Source of the DNA: a virus
Direction: 5' to 3' (one strand)
Length of the DNA stretch: 64,000 bases
IMG/VR virus record: IMGVR_UViG_3300029448_000003
Location: 1-64,000 of that record
The notes below the pieces were generated by a model, which saw only the letters and a program-made list of their open reading frames with translations, was not told the origin of the DNA and ran no database searches. The translations under genes and the position numbers were made by a program. This document shows positions 35,810 through 44,852 of the stretch, one piece after another (positions within the stretch are counted from its first letter, which is position 1; each line of letters begins with the position of its first letter).

Positions 35810-37732
35810 TTAACTCCTTTCTAAATCAACGACTTCACATACACCTGCAGTACAAGCTAGTTCCTTGTGACCTGTAGTGTTATCGTCTTTTTCGTAGTTA
35901 GATAGTTTAGACCAATCAATATCACTTGTTGGCATTGCTTTAAGAAACTTCGTGTACTCTTCTTTTGAAATTTCTTGGTATGGTGCTTGTGCATATGTAT
36001 GGTCACTGTGTGGTAAAAAACTAATGCCTGAAATATCATCAAAGTTTTTATACACCCAAGCTCCTACATCTAACCATTCATTATCTCTTACAGTTATTGT
36101 AACAGATGGTTTATGCTCACACCAATGCTCTTGATATACCTTCCATATTTCTAAATGTTCTATGGCTGATAATTCATTTCTTGTAATTGCACCCTTTGGT
36201 GCTTTCATTGGAAAGCTGAAGACAGTTGTACTGTCAGGCTTTGTAATGTCAGGTTCGTTTGGAATACCTTCGTCTTTCATTAACTGTGTTAGTGGGTCTT
36301 TGTTATCAGCACGAACAGTACGTATGTAGTATTTACTATGTCGAGGATGAATACCACTTGCACTATCCACAAGCTGCGAAACTGTTCCACTAGGTTTAAC
36401 ACAAGTAATAGCTGTTGATTGGTTAATGCCAAACTTTTCTGCCCATATTTTATTTGTTTCGACTGCTGTTTGTTTTAACTCTTCTAAAAGTTTTGGTACA
36501 GTTTTAAGATTATACATGCTAACATTATCCATTATACCGGTAAGTGAAACACCTAACAAACGTTCTTCTACTGTGTTGTGTTGCCATATCTTACGTAGGT
36601 ATTTGAAATCTGTTAATGTAGATTGATACGTACCCAGTATTGTAGCTATCTTTATTTTATCCTTTATCATTTCAATTGTATCATCACTACGAACAACTAC
36701 TTCAGTAAGGTTACAGAATTGGCTAGGTCTTAGTATGATTTCGGAACAAGGGTTACACCCAAACTCATGGGCTGTATCTCGTCTACCTGATTTACCAGCT
36801 TGTTTCAATGCTGAACTTCTATTGAAGATACCTCGTTCCCCTGATTTACTTTCAACTAAAGATAACCATTCACGCATAAATGTCTCCATCTGTGGCTTAC
36901 TTTTGTAGGCTACACTATTATTAGACAATGCTCTATGTCCATCTGTCTCCCACCATTGACCAGCTTTTGCGTGTCTCATTTGGTCATCATTTAAATTTGA
37001 AAGACTGATGAGGGCAGAACGTCTTACCCCACCAACGACCACTACCTCACCAATCTTACACATTATGTCATGGCATTCAATAGGATAAAGCCTTCTCCCC
37101 CTTGCATTCTTAAATACCCTAACACAAAACTTATATAAATCTATTAATGGTGCAGGTCCAGATGCCCTACCACCAAACGTTTTTAACCTTGCACCTGCAG
37201 GTCTAACAGCTTCTACATCTAACGTAGGTATCTGACCTACAGATAACATAGCAAGTAACTCTCGTAATGCTCTTGCCCAACCTGAACGTGAGTCTGCAAC
37301 TTTAATTACTGTATTACTCTTTTCAAAATGTTCATTAATTGCAGGTATCTTATCTACATTATAGCGTTCAACACTAAAACCTACACCTGTTCCACACATA
37401 AGAATATACATTGCTTCGTCAAAAGCACGTAGGTCATCTACTACCAAGTAGGAACAATTATAACCTGCAACATTACACTTATCCAATGCTTTACCTGAAG
37501 TCATTAAGGCTCTCATGCTTGGCATAACTTTTAGTGTCTTAATATAATTAGCAATCTTGGGAGTAATATAACTAAGACTATTACTTGTACGAAACAATTT
37601 AGGATACTTGTTAATCATATTGTCAACGTATCTATTGACAGTTTCATCCCAAGTTTCTCTTCTGTTTTCTTCCTCAAGCCACCTTGTGTAGCGTGATGTA
37701 GCTATAAAATTTTGATAATTATCCATCGTCAT
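35810..37732 (-). CDS. nrdJ: Class II (adenosylcobalamin-dependent) ribonucleotide reductase
   Basis: The enzyme reduces ribonucleoside triphosphates to deoxyribonucleotides for phage DNA synthesis. Aligned on the L. leichmannii type, the redox cysteines are Cys93 (in YNCSYL) and Cys340. The thiyl radical cysteine is Cys329 with Asn327 and Glu331 in the CNPCSEI loop, and the C-terminal shuttle pair is Cys627/Cys632 (CTAGVC). The length (640) is shorter than the 739 of the bacterial model. No class I small subunit or class III activase is present. Dependence on host-supplied B12 is implied by the class. Confidence 0.92.
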   Translation of the reverse strand: MTMDNYQNFIATSRYTRWLEEENRRETWDETVNRYVDNMINKYPKLFRTSNSLSYITPKIANYIKTLKVMPSMRALMTSGKALDKCNVAGYNCSYLVVDDLRAFDEAMYILMCGTGVGFSVERYNVDKIPAINEHFEKSNTVIKVADSRSGWARALRELLAMLSVGQIPTLDVEAVRPAGARLKTFGGRASGPAPLIDLYKFCVRVFKNARGRRLYPIECHDIMCKIGEVVVVGGVRRSALISLSNLNDDQMRHAKAGQWWETDGHRALSNNSVAYKSKPQMETFMREWLSLVESKSGERGIFNRSSALKQAGKSGRRDTAHEFGCNPCSEIILRPSQFCNLTEVVVRSDDTIEMIKDKIKIATILGTYQSTLTDFKYLRKIWQHNTVEERLLGVSLTGIMDNVSMYNLKTVPKLLEELKQTAVETNKIWAEKFGINQSTAITCVKPSGTVSQLVDSASGIHPRHSKYYIRTVRADNKDPLTQLMKDEGIPNEPDITKPDSTTVFSFPMKAPKGAITRNELSAIEHLEIWKVYQEHWCEHKPSVTITVRDNEWLDVGAWVYKNFDDISGISFLPHSDHTYAQAPYQEISKEEYTKFLKAMPTSDIDWSKLSNYEKDDNTTGHKELACTAGVCEVVDLERS

Positions 37733-37904
37733 ACTCTCCCTTTTGTTGTGTTATTCTTAATGTTTTAACTTGCATTCCATTAATATCGTGTATATATTCT
37801 CGTAATGCATCTTCAATTTCCTCTCTTACATCGCCATCAGATGGTACAGCATACTCATCCGGGTCAACTAAAATATCTATCCACACTTTAACTTGTATTG
37901 CCAT
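37719..37904 (-). CDS. Small acidic protein, 61 aa
   Basis: The 61-residue protein (VKVWIDILVDPDEYAVPSDG; REEIEDALREYIHDINGM) looks like a compact alpha/beta fold. It overlaps the RNR start by 14 nt and the DUF3310 gene by 17 nt. Phages often carry such small proteins of unknown role near nucleotide metabolism genes. No motif of known function. Confidence 0.6.
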   Translation of the reverse strand: MAIQVKVWIDILVDPDEYAVPSDGDVREEIEDALREYIHDINGMQVKTLRITQQKGEYDDG

Positions 37905-38211
37905 CTTGCTTCTCTATCTCTTGTTCCAATCTAGCTAAGTACCATTTAGCTTTACCTAAATCTTCTAGCTTCTTTCCTTTATAACCATATCTCCATACAT
38001 ACTTTTGTACATTTCCTTTTAAGTAACCACAAAATTCTATATCAGACATGGATGCTTGTATTGCATCTATGCATTCAATGCCGTGTTTATTATAATGTGG
38101 TGGGCTATTAACCATGTCTTCATCTTTTGAAGAAAAGAAATCAATTCCTGTTGTTCTTGTAAACAAGCCATCTACTTTTTTAGTTTTATTCATTATCTTT
38201 TTGTACGACAT
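37888..38211 (-). CDS. DUF3310 protein (T7 gp1.7-like nucleotide kinase family)
   Basis: The domain SPPHYNKHGIECIDAIQASM ... CGYLKGNVQKYVWRYGYKGK ... EDLGKAKWYLARL is the DUF3310 signature; T7 gp1.7 of this family is a nucleoside monophosphate kinase. The start is placed at the ATG preceded by GGGAGTGCATAAT rather than the upstream ATG at 38247. It lies one gene from RNR, in keeping with dNTP supply. The kinase activity itself is not shown by the sequence. Confidence 0.85.
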   Translation of the reverse strand: MSYKKIMNKTKKVDGLFTRTTGIDFFSSKDEDMVNSPPHYNKHGIECIDAIQASMSDIEFCGYLKGNVQKYVWRYGYKGKKLEDLGKAKWYLARLEQEIEKQDGNTS

Positions 38212-38212
38212 A

Positions 38213-38569
38213 TTATGCACTCCCTTCTGTTTCTGTTTTAAAATCAATCTTTATTAGATTACCCTCTTTACTTACAACTGTCAACTCTTTTTTAGTATCT
38301 TTGTTTTTTATAGTATCTATGCTTCCATATTCATGTGCTAAATCGTGTACTTCTGCAGCTAAATCTGGATACATCTCTAAAAAAGGTATCATACTTGCCA
38401 TCATACAGCAAAGATTATATACTTGTTTATTATCTGTTGCTCTTAGAGGATTGCTATTAGATGAAAGTATATTAATATTTACTCCACCAGTCCAGCGGTT
38501 TTTGTTTGTAATATCTGGGCGAACTTGTATAAGAAAGTCCTGCGGTTTAATGTGTTTTATATACTCCAT
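38213..38569 (-). CDS. Unknown protein, 118 aa
   Basis: The protein is mixed alpha/beta with a central hydrophobic helix (NKQVYNLCCMMASMIPFLEM) and an acidic end. The helix is flanked by charged residues and is probably not a membrane segment. It sits between endonuclease I and DUF3310 in the leftward operon, with an AAAGGAG site before its ATG. No family recognised. Confidence 0.65.
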   Translation of the reverse strand: MEYIKHIKPQDFLIQVRPDITNKNRWTGGVNINILSSNSNPLRATDNKQVYNLCCMMASMIPFLEMYPDLAAEVHDLAHEYGSIDTIKNKDTKKELTVVSKEGNLIKIDFKTETEGSA

Positions 38570-38570
38570 A

Positions 38571-39026
38571 CTAACTCCTTTTTATTTTCTTACCTTTAAA
38601 TACAATAAAGGTATCTGTTATGGGCTTACCCTTTTTCTTAATCCAAGATTGTGGTATAACTCTATCAGCATAAGGAATGCCATACTTAATACACCACTCA
38701 CCATATGTAGACTTTGCATTCTTTCGTAACTTTTTGTTACTATTTGTAAACACAAATCTTATGTCTAACTTTGGGTGTTGTTTCTTTATACACATATGTT
38801 TACGTCTATCCATTACTGTAAACAAACCTTTGGTTTCAATAATAATTCCATTATGTAGTATAAAGTCTGGGGTATAGGTGCGATAAGACAAGTCTTCCCA
38901 CTCAATTTTAATAGTTTCATATCCATATGAAATCTTTAAATCGTTTAGGTGGGATGCAACTTGGTCTTCTAAACCACTCCTATACCCATTCTTACGTGCT
39001 AAATAACGAGCACTATATCTAGACAT
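38571..39026 (-). CDS. T7-type endonuclease I (Holliday junction resolvase)
   Basis: The enzyme cuts branched DNA and helps debranch replicating DNA before packaging. The active-site residues are in place: Glu20 (SGLEDQ), Asp54 (TPDF), Glu64 and Lys66 (IIETKG), almost identical in spacing to T7 gp3 (Glu20, Asp55, Glu65, Lys67). The 151-residue length matches T7 gp3 (149). It overlaps the upstream Cas4-like nuclease gene by 8 nt. Confidence 0.92.
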   Translation of the reverse strand: MSRYSARYLARKNGYRSGLEDQVASHLNDLKISYGYETIKIEWEDLSYRTYTPDFILHNGIIIETKGLFTVMDRRKHMCIKKQHPKLDIRFVFTNSNKKLRKNAKSTYGEWCIKYGIPYADRVIPQSWIKKKGKPITDTFIVFKGKKIKRS

Positions 39027-39879
39027 TTTTATATTCTTCTTTTAAATATACATAAGATACAATCTTTGGCTCTTTTGCTTGCGACATAACGGCAGGCTTT
39101 TCTTCTAAACCTTCCCAACATGCATGACGAAAATCGCAGAACGTGCAACTCTTACCTAATACTTTATTCCCAGTAAGTTTACCTCTGAATGTTTCATCTA
39201 CAGCATCAAAGCATCTTTCAAATTTATTCTTATCAAGACGTTCAAACTTATCTTTTAATACAGTATATTCTTTTTTAATGTCAAGTTCTTTTGCAGAAAC
39301 ATATTTAAACTCTGCATTATTTTTATTGATAACCCACCAGCCACCAACATTTTTCTTGGATGCTTTAGCATACCCAGCTAACTGTCCTACGTAACCAAAG
39401 CTATCTCCATCTTTTACTGTTTCAAAGTCTCTAAACTTATTTGTGTAAGACCACGTAGATGCAGATTTAATATCGTCTACATGGTCATCTATTACAAGGT
39501 CATACGTTCCTTTTATCTTATTACCTTTGACGTTAAGGGATACTTCCTTACTATCGGTATATGATACACCAGCTTCAGTTAGTACACCCTTAAAAACAGC
39601 TTCAACAATATCACCCAGCATCATAAGCATTACACGATTAGCTGATGGTCTTATTGCAGTCTCTGGTCTATTCTTTTGAAACCATAGTTGACAGTAAGGT
39701 CTGCCGATATTTGACATACGTAATCGAAACTTCTCTTCTCTAGGAGAGAATTGTTTCTTTAATGCATCACGTATGTGAGACACAACCTGTTCGATTGTGT
39801 CATCACTCATACCGACAAGACCCCTTGTCGCTTTATCAAGGTAACTGTATACCTGTAATTCAGCTTTAGATGAAGCCAT
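39019..39879 (-). CDS. Cas4/RecB-like PD-(D/E)XK exonuclease with probable Fe-S cluster
   Basis: The nuclease core shows Asp127 (GTYDLVI) and Asp136-x-Lys138 (DDIKSA), followed by a QLAGYAKA helix (motif near Gln166-Tyr170). Four cysteines (Cys63, Cys245, Cys248, Cys254) are placed as in Cas4/AddB nucleases, one before and three after the core, which suggests a 4Fe-4S cluster. It probably acts as a DNA exonuclease in recombination or host DNA breakdown. No Cas genes are near. It overlaps the SSB-like gene by one base. Confidence 0.82.
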   Translation of the reverse strand: MASSKAELQVYSYLDKATRGLVGMSDDTIEQVVSHIRDALKKQFSPREEKFRLRMSNIGRPYCQLWFQKNRPETAIRPSANRVMLMMLGDIVEAVFKGVLTEAGVSYTDSKEVSLNVKGNKIKGTYDLVIDDHVDDIKSASTWSYTNKFRDFETVKDGDSFGYVGQLAGYAKASKKNVGGWWVINKNNAEFKYVSAKELDIKKEYTVLKDKFERLDKNKFERCFDAVDETFRGKLTGNKVLGKSCTFCDFRHACWEGLEEKPAVMSQAKEPKIVSYVYLKEEYKNV

Positions 39880-40781
39880 TAAAATGGAATTTCATCATCT
39901 AATGTTTTGTCTACCTTAACAAAGTCTTCAACTAATTGTGAGTCCTCATTAGATAGTTCGGCAGGTTTAGCTTTATCTTTCCACGCACCAAAAACATATA
40001 TATTATAATTCTCAATCCATTGCATAAAGTCACCAAACCTTTCTTGCACTTCATCTGTTACCTCATTTACATCTTTACCCAATGTACCTGATGGTAAGTA
40101 GAACGTACCAATATTTCCTTTGCGTTCAGTAGAACCTAAAGCAATTTCATATTGGACAGGAAGATGTTTCAAACTTCCTACTTTACTAATAGGCTCACCC
40201 ATAATCTTAAAGGCATCCCTATTATCAATCTCCCAAATAAATGGAAGGTCAACTACATCCTCAAGTTCTGAACCATCTTCTCCTAAAACATTTTTAGCAG
40301 TAAGAGTACCTATAAAAACACGTACACGTTTAATACTCTTTAGTAGTTTCTTAGTACTATCAGGTAAAGCGTTATAGTCTTTAATCCAACCTGCAGGTTT
40401 ACCACAATTAAATCCACCTGCATTATCTTTAAGGTCAGTATTTAAATTGTCAGCCATTACAGTCTTAACATAGAAAGCTCTACCACTTGAGTTATCAAAC
40501 TTCTTGTACATAAATCTTTGTACGTAAGGTCTAATCGTTACCTCTTCTGAATAGAATGTAGCATCATTAGCAATGTCCTCTATTTTATAAGAGCCACCAT
40601 TTACTATGGCAGCTTGGGTTTTCTTACCCTTTACTTCTACTTCACCCATAATTGGTGAGTGTTGTAGTTTAAGTCTAGCTAATTGTAGTGTAGCTTTCTT
40701 AGTAGTTAAATCGGCATTCATACCCATAGCTTGAGCCATGCCATTAAAGTTATTTATATCAATTGTATTTACATTATTCAT
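39879..40781 (-). CDS. Probable single-stranded DNA-binding protein
   Basis: No standard SSB fold is recognisable by eye, but the C-terminus ends VDKTLDDEIPF, the acidic hydrophobic-tipped tail by which SSBs recruit replication proteins. The middle is beta-rich and the protein lies between polymerase and nuclease genes. A functional analogue of T7 gp2.5 or another phage SSB is therefore likely. The inference rests on tail and context. An AAAGGAG site precedes the ATG. Confidence 0.65.
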   Translation of the reverse strand: MNNVNTIDINNFNGMAQAMGMNADLTTKKATLQLARLKLQHSPIMGEVEVKGKKTQAAIVNGGSYKIEDIANDATFYSEEVTIRPYVQRFMYKKFDNSSGRAFYVKTVMADNLNTDLKDNAGGFNCGKPAGWIKDYNALPDSTKKLLKSIKRVRVFIGTLTAKNVLGEDGSELEDVVDLPFIWEIDNRDAFKIMGEPISKVGSLKHLPVQYEIALGSTERKGNIGTFYLPSGTLGKDVNEVTDEVQERFGDFMQWIENYNIYVFGAWKDKAKPAELSNEDSQLVEDFVKVDKTLDDEIPF

Positions 40782-40813
40782 AAATTATACTCCTTTCGTG
40801 AGTTGTTAATATA

Positions 40814-42835
40814 TTAAGCAACGTCTTTGGTGTCAAGCCAATTGTCACCAATCTTTGCTTCAAGTAATAATGGTACATTAAAACATACTTTAAAATGTTT
40901 GTCAACAAGTTTTTTTAATTTACCATTAATATTTTTAATGACCCCCAACACAACATTGATTTCAGTTGGATGTACATCAATAACAATACTATCATGTACT
41001 GTATTCACTATACATGATTGATATTGTTGTAATTCCCTATCCATTTCTAACAGAGTTATTGGTACAATATCTGCTGTAGCAAAACTTTGAACCGGGAAAT
41101 TCTTTATCTGCGTAAAATAACTAACTGTACCATTAGACCTACGTTCTACATTTGGAAATGAAAACTGTCTGCCTGATGGTGTTGTAATCTTACGTTCTTC
41201 TATAGCTTCTTTAGCCAATCTGGCATGCCAAAGTGCGATTCCTTTATACTTTTTCGTGAACTGTTTATAATACGTTGCTTCAGCAACTGACCTCCCAAAC
41301 CCCGTAGCTCCGTAGAGTGGTGCAAAGGTGTGGGCTTTAGCTTCTTGCCTACTAATCTTTTGACCACCCTCAGTAATAACTTTGGCAGTGTAGTTATGTA
41401 CGTCAAATCCATTATCTATCTCCTTCATTGCTGTTTCATCTTGTGCTAAATATGCAGCAGTTCTAAACTCTAACTGTGCAAAGTCTGCTTCTAATATCTT
41501 GCCACCTTCCCAACGTGAAATAAATACACGCTTTACAGGAAACGTACCACCTCTTGGCATGTTCTGCATGTTAGGGTCTGCTCCACTAAATCTACCTGTA
41601 GCTGTTCGATGTTGTAATAATCGTACATGTAGTTTATTATCTGATTTTATGTTGGTCTTTATCCCATCAACAAAAGACGATAGGTAACTATCCAATGCTG
41701 ACAACCTAATAACCTTAGATAAAAACTCATGTGCTTTGTCCATACCTTTTTGTTTAGCTACACTAGATAGAAAAGCAAGGTTGCTTTTGCTTGTGCTCCA
41801 CCCATGTGCTGAAATCCATTTAGAAGTAGGTGCAGTAAACTTCATACCTGCAATCTCCTTCGTAGGAATAAACAAGTATCCTTGAGCATTACAGCTAATA
41901 CACCTTGACTCTTTAGCAAAAGGAGAACCATCCTTTTTAATCTTTCGTATCTTACCACTACCATAACAAGTCTTACATTGTACGGCATTTGTTTTATATA
42001 AAACTGTAGAGTGTTCTCTGATGCTACGTTTGTATTCTGTATCTCCCATGTAAGGACTAAATATAATGGGCCATTCCTGCTTGTTCATAGGCTTACGACT
42101 ATAGATTAACCATGATAGTTGTTCAGGACTATTTAAATTAATAGGAGTGTCACCCATAAAATCTTTAACTTCCTTCTGTAAAAACTTTTCTATGTCCATC
42201 TTCTCTTGAGTAAATTCTTTTCTTACTATTTCAAGTGCATCATTATTTACTGCAAAACCACGTTGATATATATGTGCCAAACAGATAGCAACACGATTGG
42301 TTAGTAGTACACTACTGACAAGACCTCTTAGTTCTCTCTTCTTTAATCGTTCACATATCTTTGTGGCAAGTTCTTCGGTAGCATGTAGGTCACTCTTTAA
42401 ATATGAAACCAATTCATCATGTGGTATCTCATCTACACCTACTCCTTTCTTTAGATATTCTTTCATTGTGTCTTGCTTCTTAGTATTTAATTGGTATCGT
42501 TCAGCACATGCTTCCAATGAGAGAGGTTCTTTCTGTCCACATTGTAGTATGTATTCACCTAACATGGTATCAAATACATTGCCATCATATTTAAAACCAC
42601 ACTCCCATAACCACAATAAATCGTGAACAATATTGTGTCCAATCATACATGTAGTCTTATCAAGTATAGGTTGCAAGGCATCCCAGTTATCATACTCATC
42701 TGACATAATCATTGTGTTACCTTGCTCGTCAATACAACCAACCATAACAAGTTTATTTGTAGGTTCAAATGGGTCTAAGTGTAGCTTGTCATTGCGTTTA
42801 GTAACAGTATTCTCTACATCTAACACCAATCTCAT
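40814..42835 (-). CDS. A-family DNA polymerase with 3'-5' exonuclease and DnaJ-type zinc finger
   Basis: This is the replicative polymerase. The N-terminal proofreading domain has Asp6/Glu8 (LDVENT), Asp72 (HNIVHD) and Tyr145-x3-Asp149. Polymerase motif A is Asp451 (DFAQLEFR), motif B is Arg496, Lys500, Phe504, Tyr508, and motif C is His614-Asp615 (VHDS). Between exonuclease and polymerase, residues 287-294 (CKTCYGSG) and 312-319 (CISCNAQG) form a two-pair zinc motif like the central domain of DnaJ, the feature known from phage HMO-2011. The T7 thioredoxin loop is not seen. The stop overlaps nothing; the start overlaps the helicase stop (ATGA-like). Confidence 0.95.
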   Translation of the reverse strand: MRLVLDVENTVTKRNDKLHLDPFEPTNKLVMVGCIDEQGNTMIMSDEYDNWDALQPILDKTTCMIGHNIVHDLLWLWECGFKYDGNVFDTMLGEYILQCGQKEPLSLEACAERYQLNTKKQDTMKEYLKKGVGVDEIPHDELVSYLKSDLHATEELATKICERLKKRELRGLVSSVLLTNRVAICLAHIYQRGFAVNNDALEIVRKEFTQEKMDIEKFLQKEVKDFMGDTPINLNSPEQLSWLIYSRKPMNKQEWPIIFSPYMGDTEYKRSIREHSTVLYKTNAVQCKTCYGSGKIRKIKKDGSPFAKESRCISCNAQGYLFIPTKEIAGMKFTAPTSKWISAHGWSTSKSNLAFLSSVAKQKGMDKAHEFLSKVIRLSALDSYLSSFVDGIKTNIKSDNKLHVRLLQHRTATGRFSGADPNMQNMPRGGTFPVKRVFISRWEGGKILEADFAQLEFRTAAYLAQDETAMKEIDNGFDVHNYTAKVITEGGQKISRQEAKAHTFAPLYGATGFGRSVAEATYYKQFTKKYKGIALWHARLAKEAIEERKITTPSGRQFSFPNVERRSNGTVSYFTQIKNFPVQSFATADIVPITLLEMDRELQQYQSCIVNTVHDSIVIDVHPTEINVVLGVIKNINGKLKKLVDKHFKVCFNVPLLLEAKIGDNWLDTKDVA

Positions 42836-44055
42836 ACAGTATACCTCGCTAGTCTATAGTCAAGTTCACAATGTACACTACCATGCCAACCTGATAATTT
42901 ATTTTTAACTATATTAAGATGTCTTTGTGCATCCTCTTCATCTTGTCCTTCTACTTGTGGGTTCTTTGCTATAAGAACCATTAGGTCTGCTTCAGCAGCC
43001 TTACCAGTTCTACTACCTTCCATCATACTCTGATTAAGTACCACCTTGCCCTCTGCTTCAGCACTTAACTGTGACATATATAATACTGCACATTCATATT
43101 GCTTTGCAATCTGTCTTGCATGTATAGCACAGGCTTTAAGTGCTTCGTCTGGTCTAGTAAACCCTTTGAACGTAGCAAACTTATCACCCATATCTAATAC
43201 AACAATATCAGGCTTAACAGATTTAACTGCTGACTCAACCCAATTCATGTCACTCATTGTGACATCTTTAATACGTATCTTGTCCTTAACCTTTTGATAG
43301 ATTGAGTGTGCTTTGGTTGGGTCTTGTTTTACTTGAGGTAAGGTAAGACCTGTTGCAGCTGTAAGGTAACGAGCAGCTACTCTGTGATAGCTTTCTTCAT
43401 TACATAATACAATACAGTTTGCACCTTGTTCTGCAAACCCACCCGGACCTGCTATCAATGATGCATGAAAAGATGTTTTACCTGTGTTAGGTCTAGCACC
43501 TATCTCTATTAGATGTCCTGCATTAATACCTTCTACTCGTCTACACAATGAGGGTATATTAAATGTCCACCTTGCTTCCAAATCATTCTTTGCAAGAAGA
43601 GTTTCAATTGTAATATCATCCCATTCAATATTCATGTTGGGAGTAAAGTCATCTGCATATTGCTCCAAGAGATTACGCAAAGGCTCAAGTGAACTCTTTG
43701 CACCATTAACATAATCAAACCCTAAGTTTGCTATGTCTTCTCCAATAACTTGTTGGAATAACTTTGACAACACTTCTTGTGCTACATCACTACCCATAGG
43801 TTTCTCTTTCTTTATTTGCATAAAGAGAGAACCATATGCATTCTTCTGTGCCGTACTCATTGAGGGATTACTTGCTATAAATAATGCTTCAACCTCATCA
43901 GGCGATACAGTACGGCTATATCTATCCATCGCCTTATCTAATGTTTGTTTTATCTTTTGTACATCCTTACTAAATAATCTGTTAGGACATCTTGAACCTC
44001 TATGCTCATCATAGAATGATTTGTCCATAAGACTTCTTACTAATGATAGTTCCAT
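42832..44055 (-). CDS. DnaB-like replicative helicase
   Basis: The RecA-type motor unwinds DNA ahead of the polymerase. Walker A is at about residues 186-195 (GARPNTGKTS) and Walker B at 283-288 (DIVVLD), with the later SQLSAEAEGK and EGSRTGKAAEADL segments typical of DnaB/T7 gp4 helicase cores. Residues 1-140 form a helical N-terminal domain. The primase is a separate gene upstream that overlaps the helicase start by 16 nt, unlike the fused T7 gp4. Confidence 0.9.
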   Translation of the reverse strand: MELSLVRSLMDKSFYDEHRGSRCPNRLFSKDVQKIKQTLDKAMDRYSRTVSPDEVEALFIASNPSMSTAQKNAYGSLFMQIKKEKPMGSDVAQEVLSKLFQQVIGEDIANLGFDYVNGAKSSLEPLRNLLEQYADDFTPNMNIEWDDITIETLLAKNDLEARWTFNIPSLCRRVEGINAGHLIEIGARPNTGKTSFHASLIAGPGGFAEQGANCIVLCNEESYHRVAARYLTAATGLTLPQVKQDPTKAHSIYQKVKDKIRIKDVTMSDMNWVESAVKSVKPDIVVLDMGDKFATFKGFTRPDEALKACAIHARQIAKQYECAVLYMSQLSAEAEGKVVLNQSMMEGSRTGKAAEADLMVLIAKNPQVEGQDEEDAQRHLNIVKNKLSGWHGSVHCELDYRLARYTV

Positions 44056-44831
44056 ACCATCTCCTTTAAGTTGTTAATATCGGTTTCTTTTCTATACTTT
44101 AAGTCATCAGTTATACGCAAAACTTTTACTTTGTCAACCCATCCTCTTAATTCTTTTGCAATTTGCAAATTCTTTTTAAGAGCATCGGGGTCAAGTGCCA
44201 CGATAACTTTTTTATAATGACTTAAAAAATCTTTGTGTTCGTGTAGTAGGCTTGTACCCAATAGGGCTACACCTGCCATACCATACTCTGAAACAACACA
44301 TGCACTTATACAATCTTCTACTACAACACATGTATCATTACGTTCATTCGTTAGGGAATTGTAAACTCCTGATACAAAAGGTACTTTACTTTTACCATAA
44401 CGTTTCCATTTAGGAAGTCTGCTTCCTATGCTTCTACCAACGGCATCTATTACCATGCCCTCGTCATTAAATATTTTAAAGACTGCTCTATTTTCCCGGA
44501 CATCATGCATACAATAGTTTTCATATATATATTTATATTCATTATTATGTAACACACCATGTTTAAAATCCACAATGTATTCAGGAAAACTAAATGTCGT
44601 TCCTTCGACTTGCCTTTTATTAAATGCAGAACGTATCTGTTCTATTGACATGTTCACTTTAACTGAACCACCTACAGAACAACCAGCTTTGTAACAGTTG
44701 TACAATACTTGTCCCATATTTGTGGACACAGTAAATGTATGCTTACCACCACATGATGGACAGTCCATACGTTTTGTGCTGTCATAAGATAGCTCGTCTG
44801 CAATTTCGTTTACATATTTCTGTATATCCAT
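44040..44831 (-). CDS. DNA primase (zinc ribbon plus TOPRIM)
   Basis: The primase makes RNA primers for lagging-strand synthesis. A zinc-binding motif is formed by Cys24-x2-Cys27 (with His31) and Cys46/Cys51. The TOPRIM core has Glu172 (CVVVEDCISA) and the Asp214-x-Asp216 pair (VALDPDALKK). The middle part contains the WKRYGKSKVPF motif common in T7-like primases. The 263-residue protein matches the primase half of T7 gp4 in length. The gene overlaps the helicase. Confidence 0.9.
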   Translation of the reverse strand: MDIQKYVNEIADELSYDSTKRMDCPSCGGKHTFTVSTNMGQVLYNCYKAGCSVGGSVKVNMSIEQIRSAFNKRQVEGTTFSFPEYIVDFKHGVLHNNEYKYIYENYCMHDVRENRAVFKIFNDEGMVIDAVGRSIGSRLPKWKRYGKSKVPFVSGVYNSLTNERNDTCVVVEDCISACVVSEYGMAGVALLGTSLLHEHKDFLSHYKKVIVALDPDALKKNLQIAKELRGWVDKVKVLRITDDLKYRKETDINNLKEMVWNYH

Positions 44832-44852
44832 GTTTCACACCTTATCATATTT

